DNA of 64,000 nucleotides, taken from positions 496,001 to 560,000 of the forward strand of contig JBAIAA010000877.1 of the NCBI GenBank assembly GCA_037893245.1, in the 5' to 3' direction. The translations under genes and the position numbers were made by a program. Below, in pieces: positions 31,135 to 42,024 of the stretch. The DNA is from Crossaster papposus (lineage: Eukaryota > Echinodermata > Asteroidea > Velatida > Solasteridae). Below the pieces are notes generated by a model. It searched no databases. It was not told the DNA's origin and saw only the letters and a list, made by a program, of their open reading frames with translations. Numbering within the stretch: the first letter of the stretch is position 1; every line of letters begins with the position of its first letter.

Positions 31135-32268
31135 TAGTCCAGGGAAAATACTTAATTTTCTTTTGTTGACCCCACACAAATTGCAATAGAATATTTTTCA
31201 CCACAGTGCACTTCTATAAGCTCTCTAGAATAACATACTAAAAATATCAAAAAATCCAAGTGGTGGAAATATGACTAATTTGCATAAATCGTTAATCCCT
31301 ACCGCGTAATATATTTATTCCTATATTTGGGTATATTATTATTAAAAAAAAAAAATATTTTGGTGATTCTACTTACATATCCTTACTTCAATAACATTTT
31401 CTAAAGCATACACTGTAAGTGACTGAATAATTATGTGAACATAGTAATTATCCAAAATGACAACTTCATGAACCCATAAACATGCGCACATTTACACTGT
31501 CTCCAGATATCATCAAGTAGTCAGTATTGGTGAGCTTCAAATTCACCAAGTTGCTTACTGGCACAGTTAACATATTAAAACCTTATGGAAAATCATATGA
31601 ACAATGATAACATTGTGATATTTAGCCCAGCAAACAACAACTGGGGAAAATGGGGTGTCCATAAATTGGGCGAAAATGTAGTTAACCAGTTCGCGCCGGG
31701 ATTATTTTAACATCGCCGAGCCGACGGGCGGGATTATTTTTAACGAAACTCGATCCGAAGCGTGTTCAGGCCGATAGTGCTGGGTAGCACACCCACGCAT
31801 TTCCGGCCTTGCGCGCTGCTGACATACATTTCCGAACTTGAACTTGGCGTATTTATTTGTCATCCGTTTTGAATTTGGGGAAATTTTTGCGTTTATATTC
31901 GTCATCCGGCGCGAACTGGTTAAATGGTTGCCTAACATGGGAGACTTGAACAAGTTCAACGAAATCCCCACAATAAGTAGTCAGTCACTTGTATGCTTTT
32001 GAAAATGTTATTGAAGTAAGATAATGCAAGTAGAATCACCAAAATAAACTTTTCCAAAAAAACAAATAATAATTATACCCAAATATAGGAATAAATATAT
32101 TACGCGGCAGGGATTAACGATTTATGCAAACTATTCATATTATTTCCACCACTTGGATTTTTTGAGATTTTTAGTATGTCATTCTATAAGGACCTTATAG
32201 AAGTGCACTGTGGTGAAAAATATTCTATTGCAATTTTTGTGAGGTCAAAACTTATTTTCCCTGGACTA
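31135..32268. mobile_element. Fold-back element FB2 (1134 bp)
   Basis: The arms 31135-31426 and 31976-32268 are inverted complements with good similarity over about 290 bp (shared TAATATATTTATTCCTATAT, CACTTGGATTTTTTGA and others). The terminus is TAGTCCAGGGAAAATA, sharing TAGTCCAGG with FB1. The flanks are TTA on both sides (31132-31134 and 32269-32271), again a 3-bp duplication. The spacer contains a nested TTAA-flanked MITE. No coding is present. Confidence 0.82.
31686..31919. mobile_element. piggyBac-type MITE nested in FB2 (234 bp)
   Basis: Perfect 14-bp terminal inverted repeats, CCAGTTCGCGCCGG...CCGGCGCGAACTGG, are flanked on both sides by TTAA (31682-31685 and 31920-31923). This is the exact target and layout of piggyBac MITEs. 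Its ends differ from those of the autonomous element at 20690-28618, so a different piggyBac lineage probably moved it. Confidence 0.85.
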
Positions 32269-32299
32269 TTATTGTGATTTATACATGGAGAAGTAGTTT

Positions 32300-32700
32300 A
32301 TGACCAATCAGGGTATTGCAAAGGACATTTTGTTAAGAGACGCTAGCTCCACGCGTTATGTACGCGCCCAAACCGCTATAAAAGACGAGCCAAATCAGTG
32401 CTCGGGGTTCAGAGATTCAGATCGATGTTCAGGTCGTGACTGGTTCTAGCCCGGTAGACCTAGTACACGGAGCGCGTCTTACTCGACGTTCGATTGCAAT
32501 ACACATTGACGCTCCGTCTCATTGTTACACACAAGATACATTCGGTTTATGCGCATTAGGCATAGTGTGTGCTTGTAGTATTGGAAGCATCGAACAGATA
32601 AGAAAACTGTTATTATTCTTTGAAGCCACAGCACGATCTCTCCAGTCTCTTTAGTCATTTAGTACTCGTAGTCGTACCAATATTTTCACGCCCGTTACAA
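32300..32700 (+). promoter_or_regulatory. Promoter-like region, possible solo LTR
   Basis: TATAAAAG lies at 32377-32384, with TTCAGAG (a possible initiator) about 30 bases downstream at 32408. The sequence between TGTTAAGAGACG (about 32332) and CCGTTACA (about 32699) has TG...CA-like limits suggesting a solo LTR. No matching target duplication or second LTR is visible. It could equally be the distal promoter of the oxidoreductase gene that starts at 33341. Confidence 0.3.
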
Positions 32701-33340
32701 TATATAAGTTTATAACACCTCGCCCATGCCATGGAGGTTTCCTACCTTCATGCCTCACTCACAAATACAGCTTGGTTTTAATATTTTATAATTATAATCT
32801 AAGTACAGTTAAAATGAACTTTAATTTTAATCCAGCTCCGTAGCGCTGGCTCTTTGGAACAATACGCGCTACGCTCTACGCTCTACGCGCTACGCTCTAC
32901 GCGCACATCAGCATACATTTACACACAAATACTGCACCATGGGTACTACTTTGGTTGCTAATGGTATAGTACCATGGTTGCTACGGGTATAGTACTTTTG
33001 GTCGTGCACAGAAAGATAGTAAAAATAGAAAATACCATGTGACTAGCACTCGGTCAATCAAGAAACAGAGTCTGTGGGTATACTCATGCATTTTCATGCA
33101 ACCGAAAAATATATATGATGGTTAAATAAATTGTATACAGAAACAAGACAAATTGTCAAAAATGACCCTATGTACAGAACACCCCGTACGTATCAACTGA
33201 ATACTTTTCCTATCAGGACGATCTTTTCCGTTGACATTTTGTGTTTACCTGACCTTTTCAGTTTTCTGTTTGTGTTTTCTTTTCATGTAATTTAGTGTCC
33301 TACTACTAGCTGTACGTGATAACCCCATCGTTTGTCAGTC
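32701..33340. other. No gene; short tandem repeat and upstream region of oxidoreductase
   Basis: A small tandem of CTACGCTCTACGCG-type units lies at about 32866-32902, and an imperfect GGTATAGTACCATGG duplication at about 32930-33000. The last 70 bp would form the 5' UTR of the oxidoreductase. Confidence 0.5.
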
Positions 33341-33511
33341 ATGTCTGCAACTCCAACCGAGGTATTTGTCGTTTGTGTCGTCGGGGCAGGTTTATGGGGC
33401 AGTGCAGCCGCCAAATATTGCTCAGAGCGACCTGGTATCTCAGTTTGCTTTAACGGACACAGCGAACCAGTCACGAAGAGGTATGATTTTTGTTTCCCAC
33501 TCGTGATTTAA

Positions 33512-34796
33512 AGGTACGATACACCATTTGCGAAATCGCAACATTTTACTACCGAATTATATTAGGAAATATCTTACTTATTTGTAGGTAAATAATGATT
33601 GTAGGCATCTAGCAAAAGGATTGCGCTAGATATCCTCTAATTGTTCTGAAAAATTGAATTTTATATAATAAAAAAAAACAGGAACAATATAAGAACTACT
33701 GCCTGACGACGGTTGAAAACAAATGTCGTTTTTTTTTGCTTTTCTCAGCATCCATGATTGTAAAACTCCAGAGGCCGTATTTACAAAATGACTTAAGTCC
33801 AAAAAATAAGCACCCCACTCAAATACCCGACTTCTGAATGACTTAGCGGTATTCACAAAACATTTTTGCTAAGTACCCCACTTATTTTCGAGTCTTAAAT
33901 CCAAGTGTGGTCTGACTAGTCTTAACTCCTTTAAGCGGGGCGCTTAGGTGTCGTGGCGGCTTTTTTTCTGTCCTTCGGTTTGTACATTTTGGGCACAAAA
34001 TTGGATATTCTAGGGGCTATGGGAAATCTCGTCAGTATCAAATTATTGTAAAAGGAAGCCAAGTTGAAGTTAATGTGTGACAGCTCTAGAATTGTAGTTC
34101 GTTGACATTCTAACGATTTTTTTCGATCGATTTGTAAAATTTTAGGCGGGCGAAATGATTGCTATTGATGACATGTTACGTTAACGTTAACCAATGACAT
34201 GCAATATACACGTGACTGCAGACTATAAAATGCAAAAGAACTATCTTACCTTCCAGCATGTTTGAAAGAATGCGGATAAATCACCATCACAATTTGTTTC
34301 ACACTCGAGTGTAAATAAAAAGAACATTTCACTACAATTCTGTGTTAAAACATCTAAAACGTGCATGACGAACTCGTTTAACGCGCGCGTGACGCAGACT
34401 ATTTTGGTGCACTAACTTGGGCTTGAAAACTGCGTCGCTAGTTGTGCGCGTGTGCACGCGCGCATGGTAAACCGCGCAGATAGATTAAATTTTCGTTGCG
34501 TAGGAACGTTTATGATAAATGTTTTGCGCATGAGCAACAGTAACTGCTTGAAACACTTAAGTTAAGTGGAGCACTAAGATAAATGGATTGCTTAGATCTT
34601 TTGTGAATACCAAATTAAGCGCGGCACTCAAGTTAGCAGGGTGCTTAGATTTAGGTCTGACTTAAGTATTCTCCTAAGTTTAAGTTTTGTGAATACGGCC
34701 CCATACAAGTCAGTTGAACAATGTTTACTAAAAAATACAACCCCCAACAATTTACCCATTCATGATAATTCAAGCAATTACCAATGGTGTTTACCT
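33512..34796 (-). mobile_element. TTAA-flanked MITE, copy 2, interrupted
   Basis: It is flanked by TTAA at 33508-33511 and 34797-34800. Read on the minus strand it matches copy 1 (CACCATTGGTAATTGCTTGAA at the right end, ATGGATGCTGAGAAAAGC inside). A 928-bp element is inserted at 33773-34700; without it, this copy would be about 350 bp. It lies in intron 1 of the oxidoreductase. Confidence 0.75.
33773..34700. mobile_element. Element with GGCCGTATT ends nested in the MITE (928 bp)
   Basis: The ends are GGCCGTATTTACAAAA and, inverted, GGCCGTATTCACAAAA (15 of 16 match). The interrupted MITE gives a precise empty-site comparison: CCAGA (33768-33772) and CCATA (34701-34705) are a 5-bp duplication with one change. 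The subterminal parts are rich in ACTTAAG-type motifs. It carries no coding of note, so it is non-autonomous and of undetermined superfamily. Confidence 0.75.
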
Positions 34797-35653
34797 TTAA
34801 AATCTTTGGGAGGGGCACATTGTCCAAATATATCCAAGACCTCAAAAATGTTTTACTTATTGTCAGTTGTACATTTTTATTGTTTGAAAGCCGCAAAAGT
34901 TCTAAAAAATCTAATTAAAAGGAAGGTGCTTGAAAACTAAACTGACGAAGGTTTAGTTCTGTGGATGCTATATATACCAAGAAAATAATATTTTTAGATT
35001 TGAACCAATAATATTTTTAGATTTGATATTGAACCAACTGCTTAATAGAAATTTCAAAAAAATGCATCTCTGGGACACATCTTTAGACTACTTCAAAATT
35101 CTTCAAAATGACAGCATGCCAGAGAGTTTATAGGGTCATTATTATGTTTACATAATTTGGTGCGAGTTCTAGTACTACAACACTGGATGAATAATTGCAA
35201 TTATATCTTCTGGTTATTTTTTTAAGATTTATGAAAGCCGGTCTGTATTTGATGAGGGACGAGTATTTAGTGGAATCAGCAGAAGTTTTGAATCGGGAGA
35301 ACTTGGCAGACGAGCAGCTCAAAGGTTTAGTGATATCGAACGATTGACAGGTGAGAGAGAAATGCACGCACGTGTGAATGCATGTGCGAATATTTCACGC
35401 GTACTGTGAACCTGTGAACCATTGACGTCTACAAGATGCGGGAAGAGGTTACGGATTGTAGACTTGCGCATGCCGAAAGTCTGTTTTGCCCTTTCTGCAA
35501 GAGCTTTTGAGGAAAAATGAGGATAGAATTATCTTCTTTTTTTTAATAAAGAGGAAATATTGAAAAGTCCAGAATCAATTTGTGGTTAATACAAGGTTCT
35601 GGAAGTGAGAAAAGTGACTATTTGTTAGTCAAAAATGTTATTCATCTGAAAAA

Positions 35654-37288
35654 TACGGAGCTCTGAAAGTGCCATCCGCCTTGTTTACATCCTGACATAT
35701 TTTATCTCAGGATGACGACATAATAGAGGCAAAATGACGACATCCTTTGATATTTGTTCGCGTAATGGCGACATCCTGAGATAACATATCGCGTGATGAC
35801 GACATGCTGAAAGTAGGATGACGACATCCTGAGATAATATATCGCGGGATGACGACATGTTGAAAATAGGATGACGACATCCTGAGATAATATATCGCAG
35901 GATGACGACATGTTGAAAATAGGATGACGACATCCTGAGATAATATCGCGGGATGACGACATCCTGAGATAGTATATCCCGGGATGACGACATGCTGCTG
36001 AAACTATGTAGGATCCTGATTAGATCAGTAATACGGAAGCTTAAAGGACCATCCACGTTTCCGCGTTTCTGAGATAATTTATCTCAGAAAGACGGAATAC
36101 TGAGATAAAAATATATCTTTCCTAATATCGTATCTCAGAAAGACGCCTTTCCATGATAATCGTATCTTGGAAAGACGTCTTTCCAGGATATTAAATCGTA
36201 TCTCTCAAGAAGACGTCTTTTAACAAAATACTACGGTGGCCCACAACTGCCACGACCAAAGTCAAAGTGTCAAGGCCAAAGCAAAAGCGTCACGGAAATA
36301 GACAAAGCCTACCATACGGATTGATTAAAGGAAACATGTAATACGGATTTTGTTTGCTTAAATCAATAAAGTATAATGTTGACAACAACATTATGTGTGT
36401 GGTTGTGTTTATTTTCTGTGATAAATGGGACAAAATAATTTTTGAATTTTTTTTTAAAACCACTCCGCCCCTCAAAGGGAAGCCTCATTAACATAAAACC
36501 TCGCAAGGGGTATGACAAAAATTAAGGCAGAGACTCGCCGCGCTGCTACCCGGCCTATCGTATGCTGACTGCGAGCATTGCACCAAGTGTCCGTTTTTAC
36601 ATGGTTTTTCATTCTGAAACGCGGAAATGCGGATGGTCACTTTAAGCTTCCGTATTGCTGATCTAATCAGGATCCTACATAGTTTCAGCAGCATGTCGTC
36701 ATCCTGGGATATATTATCTCAGGATGTCGTCATCCTACTTTCAACCTGTCGTCATCCCGGGATATATTATCTCAGCATGTTGTCATCCTACTCTCAGGAT
36801 GTCGTCATCCCGCGATATATTATCTCAGGATGTCGTCATCCTATTTTCAACCCGTCGTCATCCCGGGATATATTATCTCAGGATGTCGTCATCCTTCTTT
36901 CAACCTGTTGTCATCCCGGGATATATTATCTCAGCATGTCGTCATCCCGGGATATATTATCTCAGGATGTCGTCATCCTACTCTCAGGATGTCGTCATCC
37001 CGCGATATATTATCTCAGGATGTCGTCATCCTATTTTCAACATGTCGTCATCCCGCGATATATTATCTCAGGATGTCGAATCCCGCGATATATTATCTAG
37101 TGATGTCGTCATCCTACTTTTAGCATGTCGTTATCCCGCGATAATGTCGTCATCACGCGATATATTATCTCAGAATGTCGCCATTACGCGAACAAATATT
37201 AAAGGATGTCGTCATTTTGCCTCTATTATGTCGTCATCCTGAGATGTCAGGATGTAAACAAGTCGGATTGCACTTCCAGAGCTTCGTA
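35654..37288. mobile_element. Fold-back element FB3 with minisatellite arms (1635 bp)
   Basis: The ends are TACGGAGCTCTGAAAGTGCC and, inverted, TACGAAGCTCTGGAAGTGCA. GAAAAA occurs on both sides (35648-35653 and 37289-37294), a likely 6-bp duplication. The arms (about 35654-36075 and 36612-37288) contain many units of ATCCCGCGATATATTATCTC AGGATGTCGTC on one strand, and the reverse on the other. The right arm has more units. The spacer adds a related TATCT(C/T)(A/G)GAAAGACG family. Open frames through the arms are repeat artefacts. It lies in intron 2 of the oxidoreductase. Confidence 0.8.
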
Positions 37289-37333
37289 GAAAAACTCTAA
37301 TATCAAAGTTTTCAATTGTAGAACACCACTTAT

Positions 37334-37615
37334 TTAGGGCTGTGGAGTGGCATCGGGGCCGCGCCGGGAGCATTTAATTTGTGGTCTGCTGGTAATTCTG
37401 CAGGTTGTGGGTTCGAGTCCAACCTGGGGTTGTGCGTGTGCCTCTGCTTCTGCCCACCCAGGCGTAAATGGGTACCTGTGAGGGCAGAGATGGTCATTGG
37501 AATAGCTTCTTTGCGCCGAAATGGCAGCATCGAGCTGTACTTTGTATACTCCCTCGGGAGCTGAGATGGTATTTGGTATATTTCACTGTACAAGTACCTG
37601 CTATTATTATCGAGT
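37334..37615 (+). mobile_element. tRNA-derived SINE, plus orientation
   Basis: A B box, GTGGGTTCGAGTCC, lies at about 37407-37420 in a tRNA-like head. The body has TGGGTACCTGTGAGGGCAGAGATGG, and CTGTACTTTGTATACTCCC and GAGATGGTATTTGG follow in the tail. It aligns along its length with the inverted copy at 39060-39398. It sits at the 3' end of intron 2 of the oxidoreductase, about 80 bp before exon 3. Confidence 0.78.
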
Positions 37616-39059
37616 GGAAAATGGCTGGGAACCGGTCAACAGCCATTAATCACATGACACCTTAAATAGTTGGTTACCTATCATTTTCTCTGTAGGGATA
37701 CATTTTTACAGGGACGTTGGGGTGTTATGGCTGACTGCACACGATGGTTCCGTCGGCCGTAAGCTACTCGATGGTGCCAACCAGACAGGGATCAGTGTCA
37801 TCATCTGAGCCCGCTGAAGCTCCTTCTTGCCCAGCAGACCCTGGCTCAGCGCCAAGGATGCAGAATTTTGGACGACCTCGTTGACGATCTATCACATCGT
37901 ATTTACACTAGCCACCGAAGCCGACAGGACCATCAATGCTAAAAAAGTCTTGCTCCGCACTGGGGCCTCAACTGCTGTGGGAGACCTACTACCCGCTGGG
38001 TTGCAACTTGATATAACGGCCAAGCCTCAAGTCGTGGTGCTTCTGTAGTTGATAGATGATGACAGGGACAGGCTCCAGGGCATGCCTTCCTTAGACGTCC
38101 ATGAGGGAGAAACGGACTTGGGACAAGACTGCTACATTTTGCCACCGATTTCGTACCCAAACGGTAAATATTACCATGTATGTGTGACTAATGAATGTAA
38201 TCATTAAGAGAACAGGCCATTAGATAATCTAGCTGGATTTCGACATCTTTATGAGTAAACACACTCCTCCCATGTCTAGCCTAGTCTTGTTCCTAGACTT
38301 CAAATGGTGTCCAGTATTACAACGGGCAGCGAATCTTGAGTACCTCCTGAGATTCCCTCCTGAGATATGCAAATGATATGCATGACGTGTATAGGTCTGA
38401 ATCCCGCCTTGTAAATTCAAAATCACAACGGTAATGTTTGTGCGCAACCAACCTATAGATTGCAAAATGGGAATAGCTATAAAATAGCTATGAATGTGAA
38501 AATAGCTATGAATTTCCAATTTTAGTAATAAAGAGTTTTGAATTCTTACTGAATCTCTGGCAAATACCAATAAATATTGCTCAGACCCAACCATTTGACT
38601 TATGACTCAGACTCGGACTCTACCTGTTTGATTCAGGACTCGCACTCAAGACTCGACAGTGGTGACTGGGACTCTGACTCAGACTCAATGTTTGGTGACT
38701 CAAACCCAAGTCTCCCCTAACTCACTTGCTGCAACCAAGCGAGAGGAGAACTTGTGCTTGGCGTCCGCGCTGATCATTTGTTAGTCCCAATGAAACCACC
38801 ATACTATTCCTATTGAATAAATGTAGCTAAATTTTTTTTTCTTTCCCCAAATGTTTTGTAGGTAAGTGGTACCTGAAAATAGGTCACGGTAAAGTGGGTG
38901 AGAAAGATATGACAACTAAGGAGCAAATGAAGGTCTGGTACTTTGGTCATGGTGATCAACCAACGTCAGATAGACTCCTGCAGTGCCTACAAGGCATAAT
39001 TCCTGGTAGGTGATCCGTTGGACTCCATCGATCTTATTACTGTTTAAAAGCTATAGATA

Positions 39060-39398
39060 ACAATAATAATAATATTTATAAAGCGCACGTATCCAACAAT
39101 ATTGGCGCTTGTGTCACTACAATAATATTACCCCTGCTCATTGGGCCCACGAAACATTTCAAATACCATCTCGGCTCCCTGGGGAGTATACAGCTCGAAG
39201 CAGCCATTTATTTGCAAGGCAGCAACAAATCAATCCCTGAAACCATCTCTGCCATCACAGGTACCCATTTTAATTCTGGGTGGGGAGAAGCAGTGAGTGA
39301 CAACAACCCCAGGCTGGACTCGAACCCACAACCTGCAGATTTACCCGCAGACCCCAAATTCAATGCTCGAGTCCACGAGGCCATAGCACCCCATTTAG
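39060..39398 (-). mobile_element. tRNA-derived SINE, minus orientation, with (ATT)n tail
   Basis: Read on the minus strand: an A-box-like TGGCCTCGTGG, a B box GTGGGTTCGAGTCC (about 39310-39324), the same body as the 37.3-kb copy, then GCGCTTTATAAATATTATTATTATT. The microsatellite tail marks the 3' end. It lies in intron 4 of the oxidoreductase. Confidence 0.82.
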
Positions 39399-40071
39399 GA
39401 AATCTAGATGTGACCAGCAATCAATTTTATGATGCATTGCACGTCGTATCCCTACGATGCGTTGCAGCTGCGACACGTCCTGTGGGTAATTTCCCAAAAC
39501 ACTTTGACGCGTCGAAGGTGTAATTTATAGCACAAAACTGTATATATTGAATGCGAGGAATCAAAGTGCCCCGTTATAATATTGAGCGCCGTCACAACAG
39601 AACTAGTTGATAATCACTTTTGGCAGGTTTTACAGTGGGATTAAACAAAAGTCAATCACAAATTTGTTACAAGTATATCCAGTGAAGTGGCAGCATTATT
39701 CAAATGCAATGAATCATTCATTGTAAAATGTTCGTCCTATGTTTTTGTCGCCTTTTCATCAAGTTGCCGTGATTGCCTCTGGATATTAAACCGAAAAAGA
39801 TGCAACAATTTGTATTACCGTTGCAGATTTGAAGCCACTTTCCATTCACACCGATACTTGCGTGACTACCACCACACCTACGCGGCTACTCTACTGCGAC
39901 ATGGTCGGCCTTGGGCTTGGCGTGCTCGTTGGCGGTAACGGGGTAGGGGCCAAGTGCTCGGATGAGATCAGCCACATGGCAGCTAACATGATACTGAAGG
40001 GAGAGTGGGACTATGACATGCCGAGAGAGAAGTTTAGAGTGAAGTGGAAACCGAAAACTGAGAGGTCATGA

Positions 40072-41186
40072 TGCTCATACTTAATATCCTAGGAATCCTA
40101 GAATTGCTAACGAGCAAAGTATCAAACGCTTTATAATTGCAGTTAATTGCACAGCCGAATGGTTTATAACAATAGAGTCTATCATGTGCACGTACAGTAT
40201 AGCCACACACAGCAAACATTTAATGTATACCAAATGGAGCAAATGCTAATATTCTACCTTACTTTTTTTAATTTATACAGATGCTATTAAATGCTTACAA
40301 ATTGAGAATTGAAGCAAAATATTCTATTTTGTATTCATCCATTGACTTTAGCTGGGTTTGAACCTTGGACCTCCAGTTACGCTGCACTAGTATCAGTATA
40401 TCTGAACATTTTATTAAAAATGAATATTAAAAACAGTAAATTGTATATTTAAAAAAAAACATTTGAAACAACATAAATGGGTAAATATGTTTATTCAGTA
40501 ACGATATGTTTAAATGCCAGTAGTAGTATGGCGGACATGTATGAACTTTTAAAGGACTAGGATACACCATTGGTAATTGCTTAAATTATTATGAATGGGT
40601 GGATTTGGGGGGTTCGGTTGTATTTTATTGTAAATAACGTTTAACTGGCTTGTCCGAAGTTTTGTAATCATGGATGCCGAGAAAAGCAAGAAAAACGGCT
40701 TTTTTTTTCAACCAAAGTCGGGCAGTTATTTTTATGTTTTGTCTCATTCGTCAGCGGGCGATTGTGAATTTGTTTAAACAATTCTGAACAATTACACGAT
40801 ATCAACCGAAATCATTTTGCTGGATGCCTATAATCATTTGTTTTCTTTAAATAAGTAAGATATTTATAAGTACGTCGATAGTACATTGTACAACTAATTA
40901 ACTGCATTAAATCGTATTGAAACAAGGTTTAGAATTAAACACCAAATGTATTTCAGCTATTGCGACAAGTGTCGAGTGTGGAATAAAAACATACGCAACC
41001 TATAAAACAAGTTCTATACAACAAATATTACTTTTGATCAAATTGTTTTTCATGCAGTTTTTATGTCGGTTTGTAAGGTGTTTTGTAACTTTTTATGAAG
41101 ACTAAGACGCTTAACAAATATTGATTATTATGACATTGAATATTATTTCTTTTTAATACGACTACTGTTTCAGCAATTATTTATTA
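40072..41186. other. Intergenic region with TTAA MITE copy 3
   Basis: 40553-40885 matches the TTAA MITE (AGGATACACCATTGGTAATT, CATGGATGCCGAGAAAAGC, TTGCTGGATGCCTATAATC) after TTAA at 40549-40552. Its 3' terminus is degenerate. The remainder is AT-rich without a gene. This stretch separates the converging 3' ends of the oxidoreductase (plus) and the C1q gene (minus). Confidence 0.65.
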
Positions 41187-41187
41187 T

Positions 41188-42024
41188 TTATTCGGGGTAA
41201 AGGAGGAAGCCACTGAATGAGGTGTAGTGATAGGTGGAAGCACTATACGCCCTACCATACATGGTAAGCCCCACCGTGTCTCCTCGCTGCAGAACCAGCA
41301 CCGCGCTCCTAGACATCTGCTCATGGTGACTTGGATCACTGCTATAGCCAGAGACAACATGGTCGTCGTTCTTCCGGAGATGAACGTACAGGCCGCTGCT
41401 GGAATATTTGTTCACAGAAAACGTAAACACGTAGGTGCCCGGCACAGTACACGTGAACGTGCCGGTCCCGAGCTCAAAGCTGGTACCCGGCAGAAGCGTC
41501 TCGGTCTGCTGGAAGGGCAAACGGGTGTCGTGACTCGTAGAGGTATCAGAGGCGCTCGTCCTCACCGCAGTGAATGCTACCCGCTGGTTGGAGTCGTCTG
41601 GTATCTCCCCTGGCTCACCCTTCTGACCTTTGACACCAGTCTGACCAGGACTTCCGACTACACCCTGCAGACCTTTCGGACCTATCTTGCCGGGCTGGCC
41701 TATCCCATCGTCACCTTTAGGCCCAGCGTTCCCAAGTGCTCCCCGCTCACCCATTGGACCGATTGGCCCGATATCGCCATTTTGACCCGGCTGACCTGCG
41801 TCGCCCTTTGACCCCGGCTGGCCGTAGGGTCCCATCGGTCCGACCTGCCCATTTAAACCTGGTATACCATGTGCGGCAGCAGGTCCCTGGTAGCACATCG
41901 GACACGCCTGAGACGCTGGAACATCACCGTCCGTGGCAACCGGCCCAGTGACGGAAGCTCGGAGCTTGACAGAGTTACCCAGAAGGAGGGCGATTGAAAG
42001 AACGGTTGCCACCAAGATCTTCAT
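41188..42024 (-). CDS. Secreted collagen-like C1q-domain protein
   Basis: I start at the methionine of MKILVATVLSIALLLGNS (42024), a clear signal peptide. The frame extends nine codons further, but a splice acceptor (TTTTATACAG) ends one base before this ATG, suggesting a 5' UTR intron. The mature part has a short N-terminal segment with CPMC (possible interchain disulfides), about 29 Gly-X-Y triplets with one interruption (GDDGIGQPG), then a C1q domain of ~130 residues (QRVAFTAVR..., GTYVFTFSV, SGLYVHLRKND, LQRGDTVGLTM, FSGFLLYPE at the end). Such proteins trimerise and act as secreted lectin-like recognition molecules in invertebrate immunity. The body is a single exon of 278 aa. AATAAA overlaps the stop (41187-41192), with another at 41180-41185. 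Confidence 0.9.
   Translation of the reverse strand: MKILVATVLSIALLLGNSVKLRASVTGPVATDGDVPASQACPMCYQGPAAAHGIPGLNGQVGPMGPYGQPGSKGDAGQPGQNGDIGPIGPMGERGALGNAGPKGDDGIGQPGKIGPKGLQGVVGSPGQTGVKGQKGEPGEIPDDSNQRVAFTAVRTSASDTSTSHDTRLPFQQTETLLPGTSFELGTGTFTCTVPGTYVFTFSVNKYSSSGLYVHLRKNDDHVVSGYSSDPSHHEQMSRSAVLVLQRGDTVGLTMYGRAYSASTYHYTSFSGFLLYPE

Larger units (their letters stand above)
33341..40071 (+). pseudogene. FAD-dependent oxidoreductase (DAO family), five exons, broken
   Basis: Exon 1 33341-33480 has the Rossmann motif VVGAGLWGSAA (GxGxxG at residues 15-20) and donor AG|GTATGA. Exon 2 is 35238-35350 (acceptor GAAAG; ...RSVFDEGRVFSGISRSF); the stronger-looking AAG at 35226 would break phase. Exon 3 37696-38163 starts IHFYRDVGVLWLTAHDG and ends YILPPISYPNG. 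Exon 4 is 38862-39005 (KWYLKIGHG...). Exon 5 39827-40071 ends in a glycine-rich VLVGGNGVGAKCSDE and WDYDMPREKF, stop TGA. Junction phases agree, giving about 370 codons, the size of sarcosine/D-amino-acid-oxidase-like flavoenzymes. Lesions, all in exon 3: the frame shifts near 37799 (otherwise TGA at 37806), shifts back near 37899, and TAG occurs at 38046-38048 in otherwise conserved frame. These may be real or assembly errors. Substrate unknown; the family oxidises amino or N-methyl groups. Confidence 0.85.

Noticed and set aside
35685..37242. Long frames rich in MSSSRDILSQDVVI
   Set aside because: They are translations of the FB3 minisatellite, present in both arms and several frames.
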